From contig MJGA01000022.1 of NCBI GenBank assembly GCA_001910725.1, positions 310,001 through 374,000 on the forward strand: DNA of 64,000 nucleotides, given 5' to 3'. Positions 24,697 to 35,653 of this stretch are shown one piece after another; within the stretch, counting starts at the first letter, position 1, and every line of letters starts with the position of its first letter. The DNA comes from Phanerodontia chrysosporium (lineage: Eukaryota; Basidiomycota; Agaricomycetes; Polyporales; Phanerochaetaceae). The notes beneath the pieces were generated by a model. It was given only the letters and a program-made list of their open reading frames with translations, was not told the origin of the DNA and did no database searches. Position numbers and translations under genes: made by a program.

Positions 24697-24709
24697 GGGG
24701 GGGGGGGGG
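24697..24709. repeat. Homopolymer of 13 G (C on the minus strand)
   Basis: An uninterrupted run of 13 G on the plus strand, so 13 C about 20 bases upstream of the ATG of ISG12-like copy 1. It probably lies in the 5' leader. Runs of this length are unstable and are error-prone in sequencing. Confidence 0.85.
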
Positions 24710-24766
24710 AGATAGAGAACAAAGGCGGGTCTCACTCGGCGAATGGACCATCCTTATATTCCTGCG

Positions 24767-24813
24767 AAGTAAGGTTTGATAGCTTCCGCAAAGACTGCCG
24801 TATATGGCGCTCG
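24767..24813 (-). promoter_or_regulatory. Conserved promoter block, ISG12-like copy 1
   Basis: On the plus strand this contains AAGGTTTGAT, GCTTCCGC and GTATATGGCGC. The same elements, in the same order and spacing, recur at 26627-26673 upstream of copy 2. Read on the minus strand, CCATATAC is TATA-like and lies about 120 bases before the ATG. Conservation between the duplicates suggests a shared core promoter. Confidence 0.55.
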
Positions 24814-25456
24814 TATTCCCGCCCGGTACAAGCCCACCAAAGCACAGGCCAGGTCGAAAGCTTGAGATATCCAGAGATAGAAATGCTATGGTGGACAAAG
24901 CTTAGCGTTGAAAATCTGAAAACCACTTTCAGCCGCACCTTGGAGTACAAGTCTATCAGCGTCTTCTTCCTACACTGCGTTCTTCCAGTCGCGACAGCGG
25001 CGCTATCGTCAATTTCTCCCATGCTTGGCGGAGCCTAGATCACGTAGAGGGTGGCCCGCACCGGCCTACCAATGTACAATGTGAGTAACCAAGAGAGATA
25101 GTAAATGTGTCTAAGAGAGGTACCGCGAACATACATCCATGTCGAGTTGACATGTCGCGGTTTGCGCCTGGTTTGACGTATTCAAAGCCGGGAGGACGGA
25201 CCAGTTGCAAGTACCCTTGTTGACAGCACGTGAGCATCTCTGGCAGATCGTCACAAACGGAGGCTGACCACCTTGACGCTGCCGACCATATCGCCTGACT
25301 TGAAGTGTAGTGCAAGACTTTGTCTATTCGACTTCGTAGTCAAAGCTCCAGGAGACAACGTTTTCGAGAATAGATTGCTATTCGACAGCTCACAAGTGCC
25401 ATGCAAGATAGGATACGGAATCGTTCGCGCAGAATTCCTCGTTCGGCACGTGCGTA

Positions 25457-26574
25457 TCAACCCTTCATGGCGGCGTGCTGAAGGAAAGAAAACCAGCTTC
25501 CCTTCGGAACTATGGCGCCAAAGAACATGCGCTGAGCCCAAGCGGCTGCGGTCCCTGGAGTAGATGAAGATCAGTAACCGCATACACCTCTGCCAGTGCT
25601 CAGTGGGGCTACCTTTGACTGGCCCAGCGGGCCCGAAGCCGAAGAGCATGAGCAGGGGGCGCAGGATCCACCATTGGGGGACTAGCAAGGAGACAACCAT
25701 GCCCAAGATCATCTCCAGTAGCACAGGATGTTGCTCGGCGAAATCACCTGTAACACTGTGACCGAGATGTCAACAGTAGAGATGATAGCCATGTACCTAA
25801 CATGACAACGAGCTTCACGATGTATAGCTTGAGCCGGCGGAGGGCCGCGCGAAAGCCGTGGACCTTGTCTTCTGGCATTCCGTGTTTGCAAACGATATCT
25901 ATAAGCACCGTCTCTGCCTTTTCAAAGGCGACTGTCGCCGCGTTCTGTCTCTCGTCGTGAGTAGGGGCATGTTCGGGTGGTGGGAAGGCCTCCTGCAGTT
26001 CCTTCAGCACCGCCGGCAAGGCAGCGGCAATCTCGTTGGAGATGTTCTCAAGGGTGAGCCCCTGCTTCGTCAGAAAACTAATATCCGACTTGATCGTGTT
26101 CGCCTCGCGCAGGAGTCCATCGACGGTCTCCTTGAGCGCCGTTACTTGAACGTCAATCCGCCATGCCTTCACCGCATCGTTGAGACGTGTGTCGGCTTCT
26201 GACAGCAGTCCGCCGCCGAACGATTCAATATTCTCCCACGCAGGCTTGAGCGAGCTAGACGCTATATCTTCAACCTTCAGATACGTGTCTAGTGTGGAGG
26301 CGGGATGAGTAGAACGTGGCGCAAGAGGACGCTTGACTCGCACCTGAGGCTTTGGACGATATCCAGTTCAGGGGTCCTCCCAGAACCTAGAGATGGATGC
26401 TTAAGATCGTCCTGAATGTTATGAAGATGCACTCACTGCCTCGACTCGGATGGTACAGATTCCGATTGCAAGTCAACTGAGGTGGCCACAGCACCATGGT
26501 GAAAGGGCACGAAGATGCAGAGAAGTGAGAGAGAGATGCACGAGCACCCTGGTGATAGTCGTGACTGCTCGCAT
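25457..26574 (-). CDS. ISG12/IFI6-like protein (copy 2), 5' part damaged
   Basis: Tandem paralogue of the gene at 23495-24677. The main exon (25744-26343) encodes the matching helical region (ENIESFGGGLL, ISFLTKQGLTLENISNEIAAAL, KHGMPEDKV). The next exons give FGFGPAGPVKG and TAAAWAQRMFFGA, stop TGA at 25457-25459. The 5' end does not work as drawn. From the ATG at 26572-26574 (MRAVTTITRVL) the frame stops early, and the hydrophobic signal core (LSLLCIFVPFHHGA) is in another frame, one base away, across a GA/CT repeat at 26525-26536. The second exon also seems one base short at about 26367-26375. It is either a pseudogene or carries sequence errors. Confidence 0.5.
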
Positions 26575-26626
26575 CGTCGCGGAGGTCAATGGTCAAGAGA
26601 GGGATTGCGTGGCCGTCGTCTCTTTC

Positions 26627-26673
26627 GAGATAAGGTTTGACCGCTTCCCCAGAGACCGCTGTATATGGCGCCC
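26627..26673 (-). promoter_or_regulatory. Conserved promoter block, ISG12-like copy 2
   Basis: Contains AAGGTTTGA, CGCTTCCCC and GTATATGGCGC on the plus strand, matching the block upstream of copy 1. It ends about 70 bases before the stop codon of the neighbouring permease gene, so the promoter is squeezed into a 168-base gap. Confidence 0.55.
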
Positions 26674-26741
26674 ATTGCTCCAAATCAGGTGCGAGCGCAC
26701 CGTGGCCATATTCAAGAAACAACTCAACTCAGAACGAAACA

Positions 26742-29481
26742 TCAAGTATATTCAGCTGCATCTTCGAGTGCGAGCTTATCAGCATCTCCTTTGTACACAG
26801 TGCCCTTCTCCGGCACAACAAAGTCATCCGCGTCAAGTTCGCCCATGCCAGGCGGAGGCGAGATCGCGTTGAGGACAATCCACACAGTCGCACTGATGCA
26901 GAACGCGAGCGGCCAGGAGAGATAGTAGACGTGTCTGAGAAATATCTCTTCAGTCCATACGAGATGCACAAGGAGCCAACTTCACGCACATCCATGTAGT
27001 GTTCACGTGCACCTGGCCTGGCGTCACGGTAGCCGCAAAGCCTGGGAGATTGGGCCATACACCCTATCGAGATATGGTTAGTATATTTGCCTGTCTACAA
27101 GAAAGGGAGACCGACCAGAACCCAAGCGATGGGAGCCCGCCAATTGAGGCCGTGCCAGTACCTGCCAGCTGCGTTAGTCGGGGGCCGTGCATCGATAACG
27201 AGTCAGCACACCAGTAGTCGCTAGACTCGTTCGGGGTATACAAGTGGGAAAGCTTCAAGCGTCGTCCGCGGAGGATGTGATAATCGGCCTGGGCGGAGCG
27301 TGAGCCACGGGCACGCGAAGCGCCAACGCAATTGAAAACGGACCACCATAATCCCGGTCAGGGGCGCCAGGAATATCCCATAGCTCGACATCGCGGAGAT
27401 GAACGAGTTCGCGGTCTGGCGAATGTGTCACGTTCTGAGCCCCGCTAGATGTAGTGTCGGCGACTTACGTTGAGGATCCGCCACGGGTTGATGCATATAC
27501 CGATGATCGCGATCACAAACGAGCCCCGACGGATGTTCAGGTATCTGCTAGCATGAAGCTTTGTTTCTCAGGGCGGTGAGCGGGGTTCTCATACCGTGGT
27601 AGCAGGGCAGCCAAGTCCATGCCTCCAACAACACCGCACGCGATGACCTATGCGTGCTCAATAAACCGTCCCGTCACACCGAGAGCCAAGTCGCCTACCG
27701 TCACAGAGAGCTGCGAAGCTACAAATGCAAGCGAGGCAAAGAACACGGCTGCGCGTGCCCCGGGACCGCCGTGCCTCTGGACTGCAGAGAGAAGGTCGTA
27801 GATCTTCCTGCAAGCGAAGTACATGACTGCTCTTCCCGCCAACCAACGGATGTCAGCACACACCAGAGGAGAGGTTCGTCCGGATAAAAGCCGCGCGCAC
27901 ACGACGTGGCGACGATGCCTAGGATGTTCGTCCCGAGAAGACAGACCGGAATGGCGAAGATCTGGCCCCACAGCTGGTCCCCGGACTTCTTGGCGTACCT
28001 CGAGAAATCTCGGCTGGGTCAGCCCCCTAGACACGAAGAGCCACGTCTCGGGCCTACTTACCACTTTGGTAGAGAATCTACGGAGCATGAGCACCACCAG
28101 CAATCGTCAAAGCGGGTGTACACTTACCCCTCCGGCCCACGCGCCGATCCCGCTCGTGATGCATCGCATCATGACCCAGCCAAGCTTGCTCCCGCGCAGC
28201 GTCTCCACACCGTACACCGCCTCTGGGTTGCCGAAGAGCGGTCCGCCATCGCCCTGCTTCACAAGTGCCCAGATGAAAATGGAGAAGGCCGCAATGATCG
28301 CGGCGAAGGACGAGAGCAGCGCCGGCAAGCGGTAGCTACGCGGGTGAATGTCAGCGGTGAATGAAAGGTGGCGAGGGCAGATCTACCGTTCTGGCTTCAG
28401 CATGAAGATCGGGATCGAGAGGACGTAGAAGATGATGAAGGCAACTGGGGGGAAGTGTCTGTCAGTTCCAGGCCAAGGCATGTAGCCAGCGACCGACCGA
28501 AGTCGTTTGTCTCCATTCCGATGTCTGACGGGAAGTGGTTCTTCATCCTGTAGAAACTAGCTGCAAAAATGTATATACTTCTGTATTCACTGTTCGGAGC
28601 ACGAACTTACGCCAGAGAGATCCAATAAGGACTTTCACCATTTGTCCGCCATACCTGTGCGACCGGTCAATGTTGTGGATACACACGCGAAAAGTGGTGT
28701 TGCCTACCAGGACTGTACACCCTGCCAGACGCATGACAGGATGATGCGGTTCATCAACGTGAACCATGCACCGCGACTGTCAGCCAAGAAACGAGGATTA
28801 GCCAAACGAATGCGATGAAGGGTGGTGCGCGCATACATTCCCCAGCTTGCGCGGTTGATAATAGCAAAAGGAATTCCCCACTTGCCGCCGCCGTGCCCAT
28901 TCACGACAAGAGCGAGAGTGATTCTGCAAACATCAGAAGAGTGATAGGTTAGAGGAAAATGCGCATACATTATGGTGCTTATTGCATTGACTGACGGTGT
29001 CAGCTGGATGAAAGGCACAAGCACTCGCATAGCAGCCCGCGCTTACCTGCAATCGCTTGACCCACAGTCAAGCCTAGAGCGACTGCAACACCAAGCCTCA
29101 ATATTGGCGTTTGCATTATAGGGTCGGGGCAGCGAGATACGTACGAGATGCAGCAGCGCCAGACCACTCCGCGATATTGATCGCTGCCCAGACGCCATCA
29201 GTCCACGTTGTCGTAAACAGAAAGCGAGGCGACCCACCTGTCGAGATCCAAAAGAACACAAACGTGGTCTTGTCCCACGTCCGCCGAGACGGCGGCAGCG
29301 GGAGGATATCCGCATTACTGTACGCCGTCGCGCCAACTGCATCCATCTCACGCGGTCGTTTCCGGGCGACTCCTTGTCCCAAAGTGCCTTTATACGCACG
29401 AATCCGATCGGCCTGCAGGGCGTTGGGGCTAGCGTACAATTTTTCCGGGGCATCGTCGCGCACCTTTTTCCGGTCGACCAT
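26742..29481 (-). CDS. NCS1-family nucleobase/allantoin-type permease
   Basis: Plasma-membrane symporter of the NCS1 family (uracil, uridine, allantoin, thiamine and similar substrates). The substrate is not decidable here. The first usable ATG is 29479-29481 (MVDRKKVRDD). The N-terminus has the family signature YSNADILPLPPSRRTWDK before the first helix, followed by WISTAINIAEWSGAAAS, VGQAIA, GIPFAIINRASWG and RGAWFTLMNRIILSCVWQGVQSW. The rest includes SDFSRYAKKSGDQLWGQ, VTGRFIEHAGMDLAALLPRYLNIRRG and NWRAPIAWVL, as in the fungal Fur branch. Stop TGA at 26742-26744. Roughly a dozen short introns. All joins I tested preserve frame, including the short-exon joins near 29100 and 27170. The gene looks functional, unlike its ISG12-like neighbours. 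Confidence 0.85.
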
Positions 29482-30325
29482 CCAAACGGAAGGCGTGGGG
29501 GGAAGAGCGCGGTCCAAAACCCCACCTGCTTGGCGTGCGCACCAGCTTTTTTAGTGCGGTGGCTAGGCGCCCGTACGTGACTCGAGGCACGCGAGGTTGG
29601 GGCACAGTCCTGGTTCAGGCACGTCCTGGACGATGAGCACTTCCAACGGCCGTTCAAGTGCCTGCACGAGAGATATAGGAAGCCGGCATGCTGATATGCA
29701 GCATTGCGGAGGTAGAGGGGCTGTTATGGCACCGGAGGCGATGTGCGGTAGTACTTGGCCCGGGTGTCCCTCACGTCATGTATGTTGAGTCGGCCATAGC
29801 CCTCACATACACAGAAGAAGTAAAGCTGAAGCCTCGCTGCCCGCTGGGTTGCGATAAGTCGGCCGTACTTGACATGCTCACATCGCGATACCACAGCTGC
29901 AAGACAGCTCAAGTGCTGCTTGAGGCAAGTTCACAGCCGCAAGAAGCCGGAGAAGGCGTGTCCGAACCGTCGATGAAGGTGTCCGGCAGCGAGAGCGTAG
30001 AAGTATCAGGATGCATAGTGTAGAGTAGTCATGCGAAGAGGAGAGCAAGCAGAAATGGATGTACAGTTGAACCGTTTGTCGGCTATCACCGCGCCACGAA
30101 GGCACGTCCCTGCATAACTTGACCCAACGTCGAGAGTCGAGCAAAGAGAGGTAAATGGAGATGTATTGGACATGTTGCATAGTGACAATTATAGGACAGG
30201 TATATACAAGCATGCGGTAGTAATACTAGTTGATACAAATGATACAAGGGACGACCGAGTAGCGAGCAAGATGGAAAGCAAAAAGACGGAGTCGAAGTAG
30301 GCACCGAACACAAGCAGCCGGAAAA
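29482..30325. other. Intergenic spacer
   Basis: About 840 bases upstream of the permease and downstream of the unknown gene at 30326-32709. A 111-codon plus-strand frame at 29688-30023 has a Cys pair (CPLGC) but no family likeness and no supporting signals, so I do not call it. Confidence 0.45.
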
Positions 30326-32709
30326 CTATTGGGCCTTGGTGGATTCGGCGGGAGGCGGGACGTCGGTGAACTCGTCGAGGGACGCGGACTTCAAGTCGAG
30401 CGGGTACTCGACTTTGCGGTTCTTCTGAGCGAGCGCGTACGCGATCTGGCGGCCGCGCTCCTGGGTGATCTCGAGCAGCCGCTTCTTGCGCTCCGCGGGC
30501 TTGAGGTGCGAGAGGTCCTCCGAGAGCGCAGCGTCGAGCGCCTTCGCCGTGATCGGCTTCTTCGGACGCGCCCACTCGACGCCGTCCGAGCGCCGGCCAA
30601 ACTCGTCGAGCCCGAACACGTTGAAGCCGTCGCCGAGGTCGAGCTCGTCGATCTCCTCCTGCATGAGCTCGCGCAGCTGCTCGCCCTGTAGGTGCCACGT
30701 GCCGATGCCGACGTGGATGACGCGCTTTTCGGGCGGGATCGGCGCCGCCAGGCCCTCGCCGCCAAGCGTGCGGCCCCGGTCAGTAGGACTGAATCGGATG
30801 CCGGGGAAGCCACCGCAGTCGCCGCGCAGGCGACGGCCAATGTCGATGATGAGCTGCCGCATGCGGCGCACACGGAGTTGGCGAATCCGAGAGTTGAATG
30901 TGGGAGCGTATTTGCGGTCTGCCTCCTCGATGCTGGCGTAAAACGCGAGACCGCGGGGAGAGCACGGGAGAGACGGGCGTAGGTGAGTGCGAGAGAGCGG
31001 GTGGAGAGTGTAGCAGTGAGCAGGGGGCGCCAGTAAGGCTTCTCCTTGAGTTGCGCCATGTAGCGTTCACGGTACTCCTGGAGCTTGGTGTTGAAGTCGC
31101 GCACGGAGTCGGCAACGGGAAGGATTGGGGTGTTAACCTCCTCGACGGGGTCTTCGCCCTCATACAGATACTCGTCCTCGGCTTCCGCCCCTTTCTTGCC
31201 CGGCTGCAACTTGAATGGAGCCTGGGCCCGCTTCGCGGGGGCGTCGACCGCGGGGGCAGCGACCGCGGACGCCTCAACGGAGGGGTTCGACGTCTCAATG
31301 TTAGGGAGAGGCACCTCGCGGGCACGTGCGACAGCGCTTGTATGGAAACCACGAGTACCGCTCGCACCTTGCGCCGAAGAGCTGCCAAGTGCGGTGACCT
31401 CGTCACCCTCTGCCGGGGCAAGGACCTCCTCCCATGTAGCATTGCCGGGCTTGACGAGAGGCTCGTCAGTGTCTAGGGGTGGGAATGCAGCGACAGGGTG
31501 GAACTCCGTGGCGGGAGTGGGCGGCTCGAAGCCGCTCGGCAGGCGCACGGTGCCGTCTTCTTCGATAACCTCTGGCGGAATCTTCTCCTCACGGGGCCGC
31601 GTCTCCGCTGCGATACCCTCACTGAGAATACCGGCGCTGAGCTGAGCCATCAGTCCGCCTTCGGCCTCCTTACGCTCTGCGATGTCGTCCAGCTGGCGCC
31701 TGCGCTCGATGTAGTATGCGGGAACGACGTTGTCGTCTGCGTCCTGGGACGGCTTGTGGGGGCGCGACCATGACGAGGTGGGAATCTCGGCGCGCTCGCT
31801 CGGAGTCGTGTGAGACTTGTCCATGTCTGAGCTTCGCGGGACGGAGGAATGATACGCACGCGCCTGGTGTGGGACCCCGGCCGGTGGGGAGGGCGCGGAT
31901 GCCAGGTCCACAGGCGCGGCCGACACATCCTGCGTAGGCGATGAGTCGCCATAGATCTCCTCGCGCCGTCGCCGGAGGGTGTCGGTTTTGCTTTCGCCCT
32001 TGTCCCACCATACGACAGTCTTCTTCCGCTTTGGCTCTACCCATGGCCAGACGGCGTTGTCCATGATCTCCTTCTGTTCCTTGGGGCAGTTCCAGCTGTT
32101 GTACTTGTCGAGAACGGCCGGAAGATCGCCTTCTCGACACACGCCGACGACATACTCGATTGAGTCTTGTCGTCCGACGCCGTGGCGAGTCGGATACCGT
32201 GCTTCCAGGAGGAATACGGTATGCGGCTCGTACGCAGCGGGCGGAGGCGCCTCGTACACCTTGCCCTTGGCAAGGTATGCACCTCCTGGCCACCAATTCG
32301 AAATCCGAAGGTCTTGTGGTCGCGTGAAACCACCCATGTACCTGCGGACAATATGTTAGGACCTTTGCGCGGCGTACACATCATTGAGTAGTAGAAACGA
32401 AGACTCTGTACTGAGGAACGGAAGACGACTCTGAGCAGCAAAGTGGAAAAGAACGAAAACGAAAGCGTGGACCACAGATGAACGAGAGCGGAAGCGGAAA
32501 AGACAGACGTACGTCTTGACCGGTGTCAAAGCCTTTGTTATGTCCACACGCTCATCGCGCTCAGCTTTCTCCATCCGTCTCTTTGTCTGCAAGGTGATTT
32601 CCTTCGCGTTGGGTGGGGGACTTGGCGGGTGCGGACCACTGTTCTTCTTGGTTGTCGTCGGCCCGCGTTTCAGCACATGCTTGCCCGCCGGAATCCGCGG
32701 ATACGACAT
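30326..32709 (-). CDS. Unknown protein, possibly mitochondrial; one apparent frameshift
   Basis: ATG at 32707-32709 (MSYPRIPAGKHV) starts a basic exon, joined by an intron (about 32343-32516) to a long exon with a Trp-rich conserved-looking block (RISNWWPGGAYL, WNCPKEQKEIMDNAVWPW). A disordered middle follows, then a C-terminal region with a GIGTWHLQGEQLRELMQEE block, ending TAG at 30326-30328. Two internal segments, ARAYHSSVPRSS and TRGFHTSAVARA, look like fungal mitochondrial presequence cleavage sites. The frame shifts at about 30940-30943, an A4 (T4 on the coding strand) run. Upstream reads LPAVSRF, and the sensible continuation YASIEEADRKYAP is in the next frame, consistent with one missing T. 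I do not recognise the family. About 730 residues if rejoined. Confidence 0.6.
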
Positions 32710-33197
32710 GGTGCAGCAAGGTTGTCAGTGCCGGAGAATGTCGTGTAGTGTATATACGAGGATGGAGGAGGGAGAACCGGGAGGAGGAAAGGCAGGTCGT
32801 GTAAAGCCAACGAGAAATGGTCTGAAATGCATCATTTATGCGTTGTTTGGGTTTGTTTGGTCGCTTGCCATAACGAGACATTAGGTAGAAAGATTGGAGA
32901 GAGATGAGTTATTGAATCCATCTTCTCCGTGCCGAAGGCAGGCTAATTCGCACCCTAGATGTTGGATGACGCCGATGATGCTTCGAGTGGAGACAGAGCG
33001 TGAGGAACGAGGTACGAAAACACATGGGTGTGCTGAGAATTATCCGGACTAGATACTAGACAAAAGGAGCGACAACACAGCAGCGTACGTAACAAGTCTT
33101 CGTCGAAAGATATGCTAGGGGGTATATAAGAGAAAGGAGAGTAAGGTACCCATAAGTTCCAAAAAGTGAGGAGGGAGAGCAGCAGGGGACAGAGTGT
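32710..33197. other. Intergenic spacer
   Basis: About 490 bases between the 5' end of the unknown gene and the 3' end of the septin gene, both minus strand. AT-richer than the flanks. I see no gene or repeat. Confidence 0.5.
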
Positions 33198-34668
33198 TCA
33201 CCGCCTGCCGGTGCCACGACCATAGCCCGCTTGAAGGTTGTCCAGCTCCGCTTCGAGCGCCTTGATGGCACTGTGCGCCATTTCGAGGTCCTTGTTGAGA
33301 CGGTCGCGCTCTTGGATAAGCTGCGGAGAGATGCCATCAGAAGATGTCATACAGGACCGAGGTGCGGGGACGACATACGTGTTGCTCCCATTGCCTGAAG
33401 CGCGCTTCCTCCGCCTTGACCTGCTCGGTGAAGCGCTTGCGGAGGGCCTCCTCCTCCTCCTTGAACTTCGGGTTCTCGAACTTGCGTGGCTTCTGCTCGC
33501 CAAACTTGCGCACCTCCATCTGGGCCTGGCGGTAGTTCTCGTAGTGCGTCTCTTCCGTAGTCGAGATGAGATCAAGCATGTGAGTACGGATCAGCAACGA
33601 GCGCAGCTTGCGGAAGTCGCAGTGGTTCTCATTCTCAACTGTCGGAACCGTAAGTTGCGAACACGGCACGCGCACGGAAGAACGCACCTTCGGCGACACC
33701 CCACAGGTACTCACGACCCTTGACCACTCGGCCGTCAGGCGTGGTAACATCCTCCGTCGAACCGATGATAGAGAACGGCATCGCGGCAATAAGCACGCGG
33801 GCGTGCTCTGCCGCAGCATCGTCGTCGGTGTCGATGGGCGGCTGATAGATACGGATACCTTGCGCCGCTATTACCTCACGAATCTACTCAAGGTATGAGA
33901 CTCGGCACCACGACCATGTTCTGACACACGTACACGCTGCTTGAAGACAGCAAGGTCATTTTGGGTGAGCGTATCGGCCTTTGCAACGACTGGGATCAGG
34001 TTGACACGGGTTCCGAGACGCTTCATGATCTCGATGTCCAAGGGCTTCAGCCTTTGATGAAGTCAGCAGAGCCCGGCGTAAACTTTGCGAATACGGAAAC
34101 GCACGTATGGCCGGTAGGACGAATGAAATACAAGCACGCGTGCACGCGAAGGTCAATCTTGTCATGTCTCTGCGGCTGCTGCTCCTGGCGCATGTATGCC
34201 TCATGCTGGTCGTCAATGAAGTCGACGATAGGTGCCCACGAGTCGCGGTTGTTGACATAGTCACCAAATCCTGGGCAGTCGATCACGGTGAGCTTGGTCT
34301 TGAACTGCTTCTCCTCGAGCTCGGCCTTGATGATCTCAACTTCGGTGAGCTTGTCGAGCTGCTTATGGTGACGACGGCTGTAGTTCTTGGGTGGTGAAAG
34401 CTCGGTCGAGAAAAGCGTGTTGACAAGAGTGGTCTTGCCCAAGCCGGATTCACCTGCACGGCATGAGACCGGCACGAGGGGGAGGTAGACACGTCAAACA
34501 TACCGACGACCATGATAGTGAAGTGCGCCCCGCGCTTTGCGACGATCTTGTGCCTCTGTTGGACTCCGGTCAATATGACGGTTGCCCGCGGTGCTGGACA
34601 GCTCTACAAACCTGGTTGGGCAGGTTGGCAATGCCAATGCCGTCGGAGATAATTGGAGCGGTGGCCAT
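33198..34668 (-). CDS. Septin, Cdc12-type GTP-binding protein
   Basis: Filament-forming GTPase of the septin ring, acting at septa and cortical sites. ATG at 34666-34668 ([19 protein letters not shown]), then [17 protein letters not shown], which is typical of the fungal Cdc12 branch. Motifs: P-loop G1 [10 protein letters not shown]3 in [13 protein letters not shown]4 AKAD, septin-unique elements around [15 protein letters not shown], and a C-terminal coiled coil from about residue 300 ([20 protein letters not shown]). Ends [11 protein letters not shown] at 33198-33200. Introns are about 50-60 bases and all joins keep frame. The G3 motif has Cys where septins normally have Thr (DTPG). The divergent P450 lies upstream. 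Confidence 0.92.
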
Positions 34669-35653
34669 GGCGGGCTTCGGTGGGCAGCAAAGGAATGGCG
34701 AGAAGAAAGGAAGTTGAACCTGGGGCGTGAACGTCGACAACTCGTCGCGAGCAAGTCGTGCGTGACGACGTCCGACGTGACTGATGTTTCTAGACCGTAA
34801 CGGAAGCAGCCAAAAGCAGTCTAGATTCGGGTGAAATACACCCGTCTGATTTGCTCGCCATTGCCCGCTTTTGGCGTTTTCCCGTCTTGACTCCCGACAA
34901 CTTGTGCACGAAAGACCTCTGCTCGACCTCCCACCAGACTGCGAGAACGACCGACGTGACCTGTCTTGGCCGCCCTGCAAGTTGCTATCTAGGACTCCTA
35001 AGTGCGCTGCGACCGAACGCTGCGCTTCTCGGTTTCAGCACAGAGCGGACATGTGGAGCCGTGAGCAATGTGGGTCCAGCTACACGTCTTGTCGGCCACC
35101 TTGGATTTCCACGCAACAGAAGGCAGCCAATGAAGGAGCGAGCCTTGAATGTTATCGTGTGTACCTAGCAGCAATATCTCGATTGCTTCCACGACTGCAT
35201 ATCTGCCCGAATGAAGGACCGAGGATAACTACGTACGTGCCAGTTACAACCCGGTGCCATTGTATGCTAAGGATGGCGGTGTGAACGCAGTGAGGCTGTT
35301 TCCATTTCGTACACATGGATGCACGCGCGTTCGAGCGCGACATCATCTTGGGCGCGGCCCCGTGGCCTAGCAAGGCTGCGAAGACTGTACTAGGCACGTC
35401 GAAACCTCTTCAGCGCGTCCGTTAAGCGGCTGTGTGCGCAGTTAGCAGGCCCGTGAGCGTACAAAACAATGCCCTGTATACGCTCGGTCTCCGGGCGGCA
35501 TGCCGCGACTTGTAACACTCTGCGGAGCCAGTACCCGTCTCACCTGCGCAGGGCTCTGATAGCGCTCGACGGAGAGCGATATAGCTTGCGCCAGAGACGG
35601 AAGGTTGCAAGCGCATCGCTGTGCCCACCTGCACATCGAGGCATTGAACCACC
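34669..35653. other. Divergent spacer between septin and P450
   Basis: About 985 bases that hold the promoters of the septin (minus) and the P450 (plus). Only short, unlike-protein frames. No clear TATA at the usual spacing. Confidence 0.5.

Larger units (their letters stand above)
24678..25456. other. Intergenic spacer between tandem ISG12-like genes
   Basis: About 780 bases holding the copy 1 promoter (24767-24813, listed separately), a 13-G run and the 3' flank of copy 2. The frames in it show no family resemblance. Confidence 0.5.

Noticed and set aside
29688..30023. 111-codon plus-strand frame upstream of the NCS1 permease
   Set aside because: No domain, promoter or splice signals. Probably spacer.
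30391..30940. C-terminal continuation of the long frame at 30391-32337
   Set aside because: Ser/Arg-rich translation is an out-of-frame reading. The other minus-strand frame over the same bases gives a protein-like sequence.
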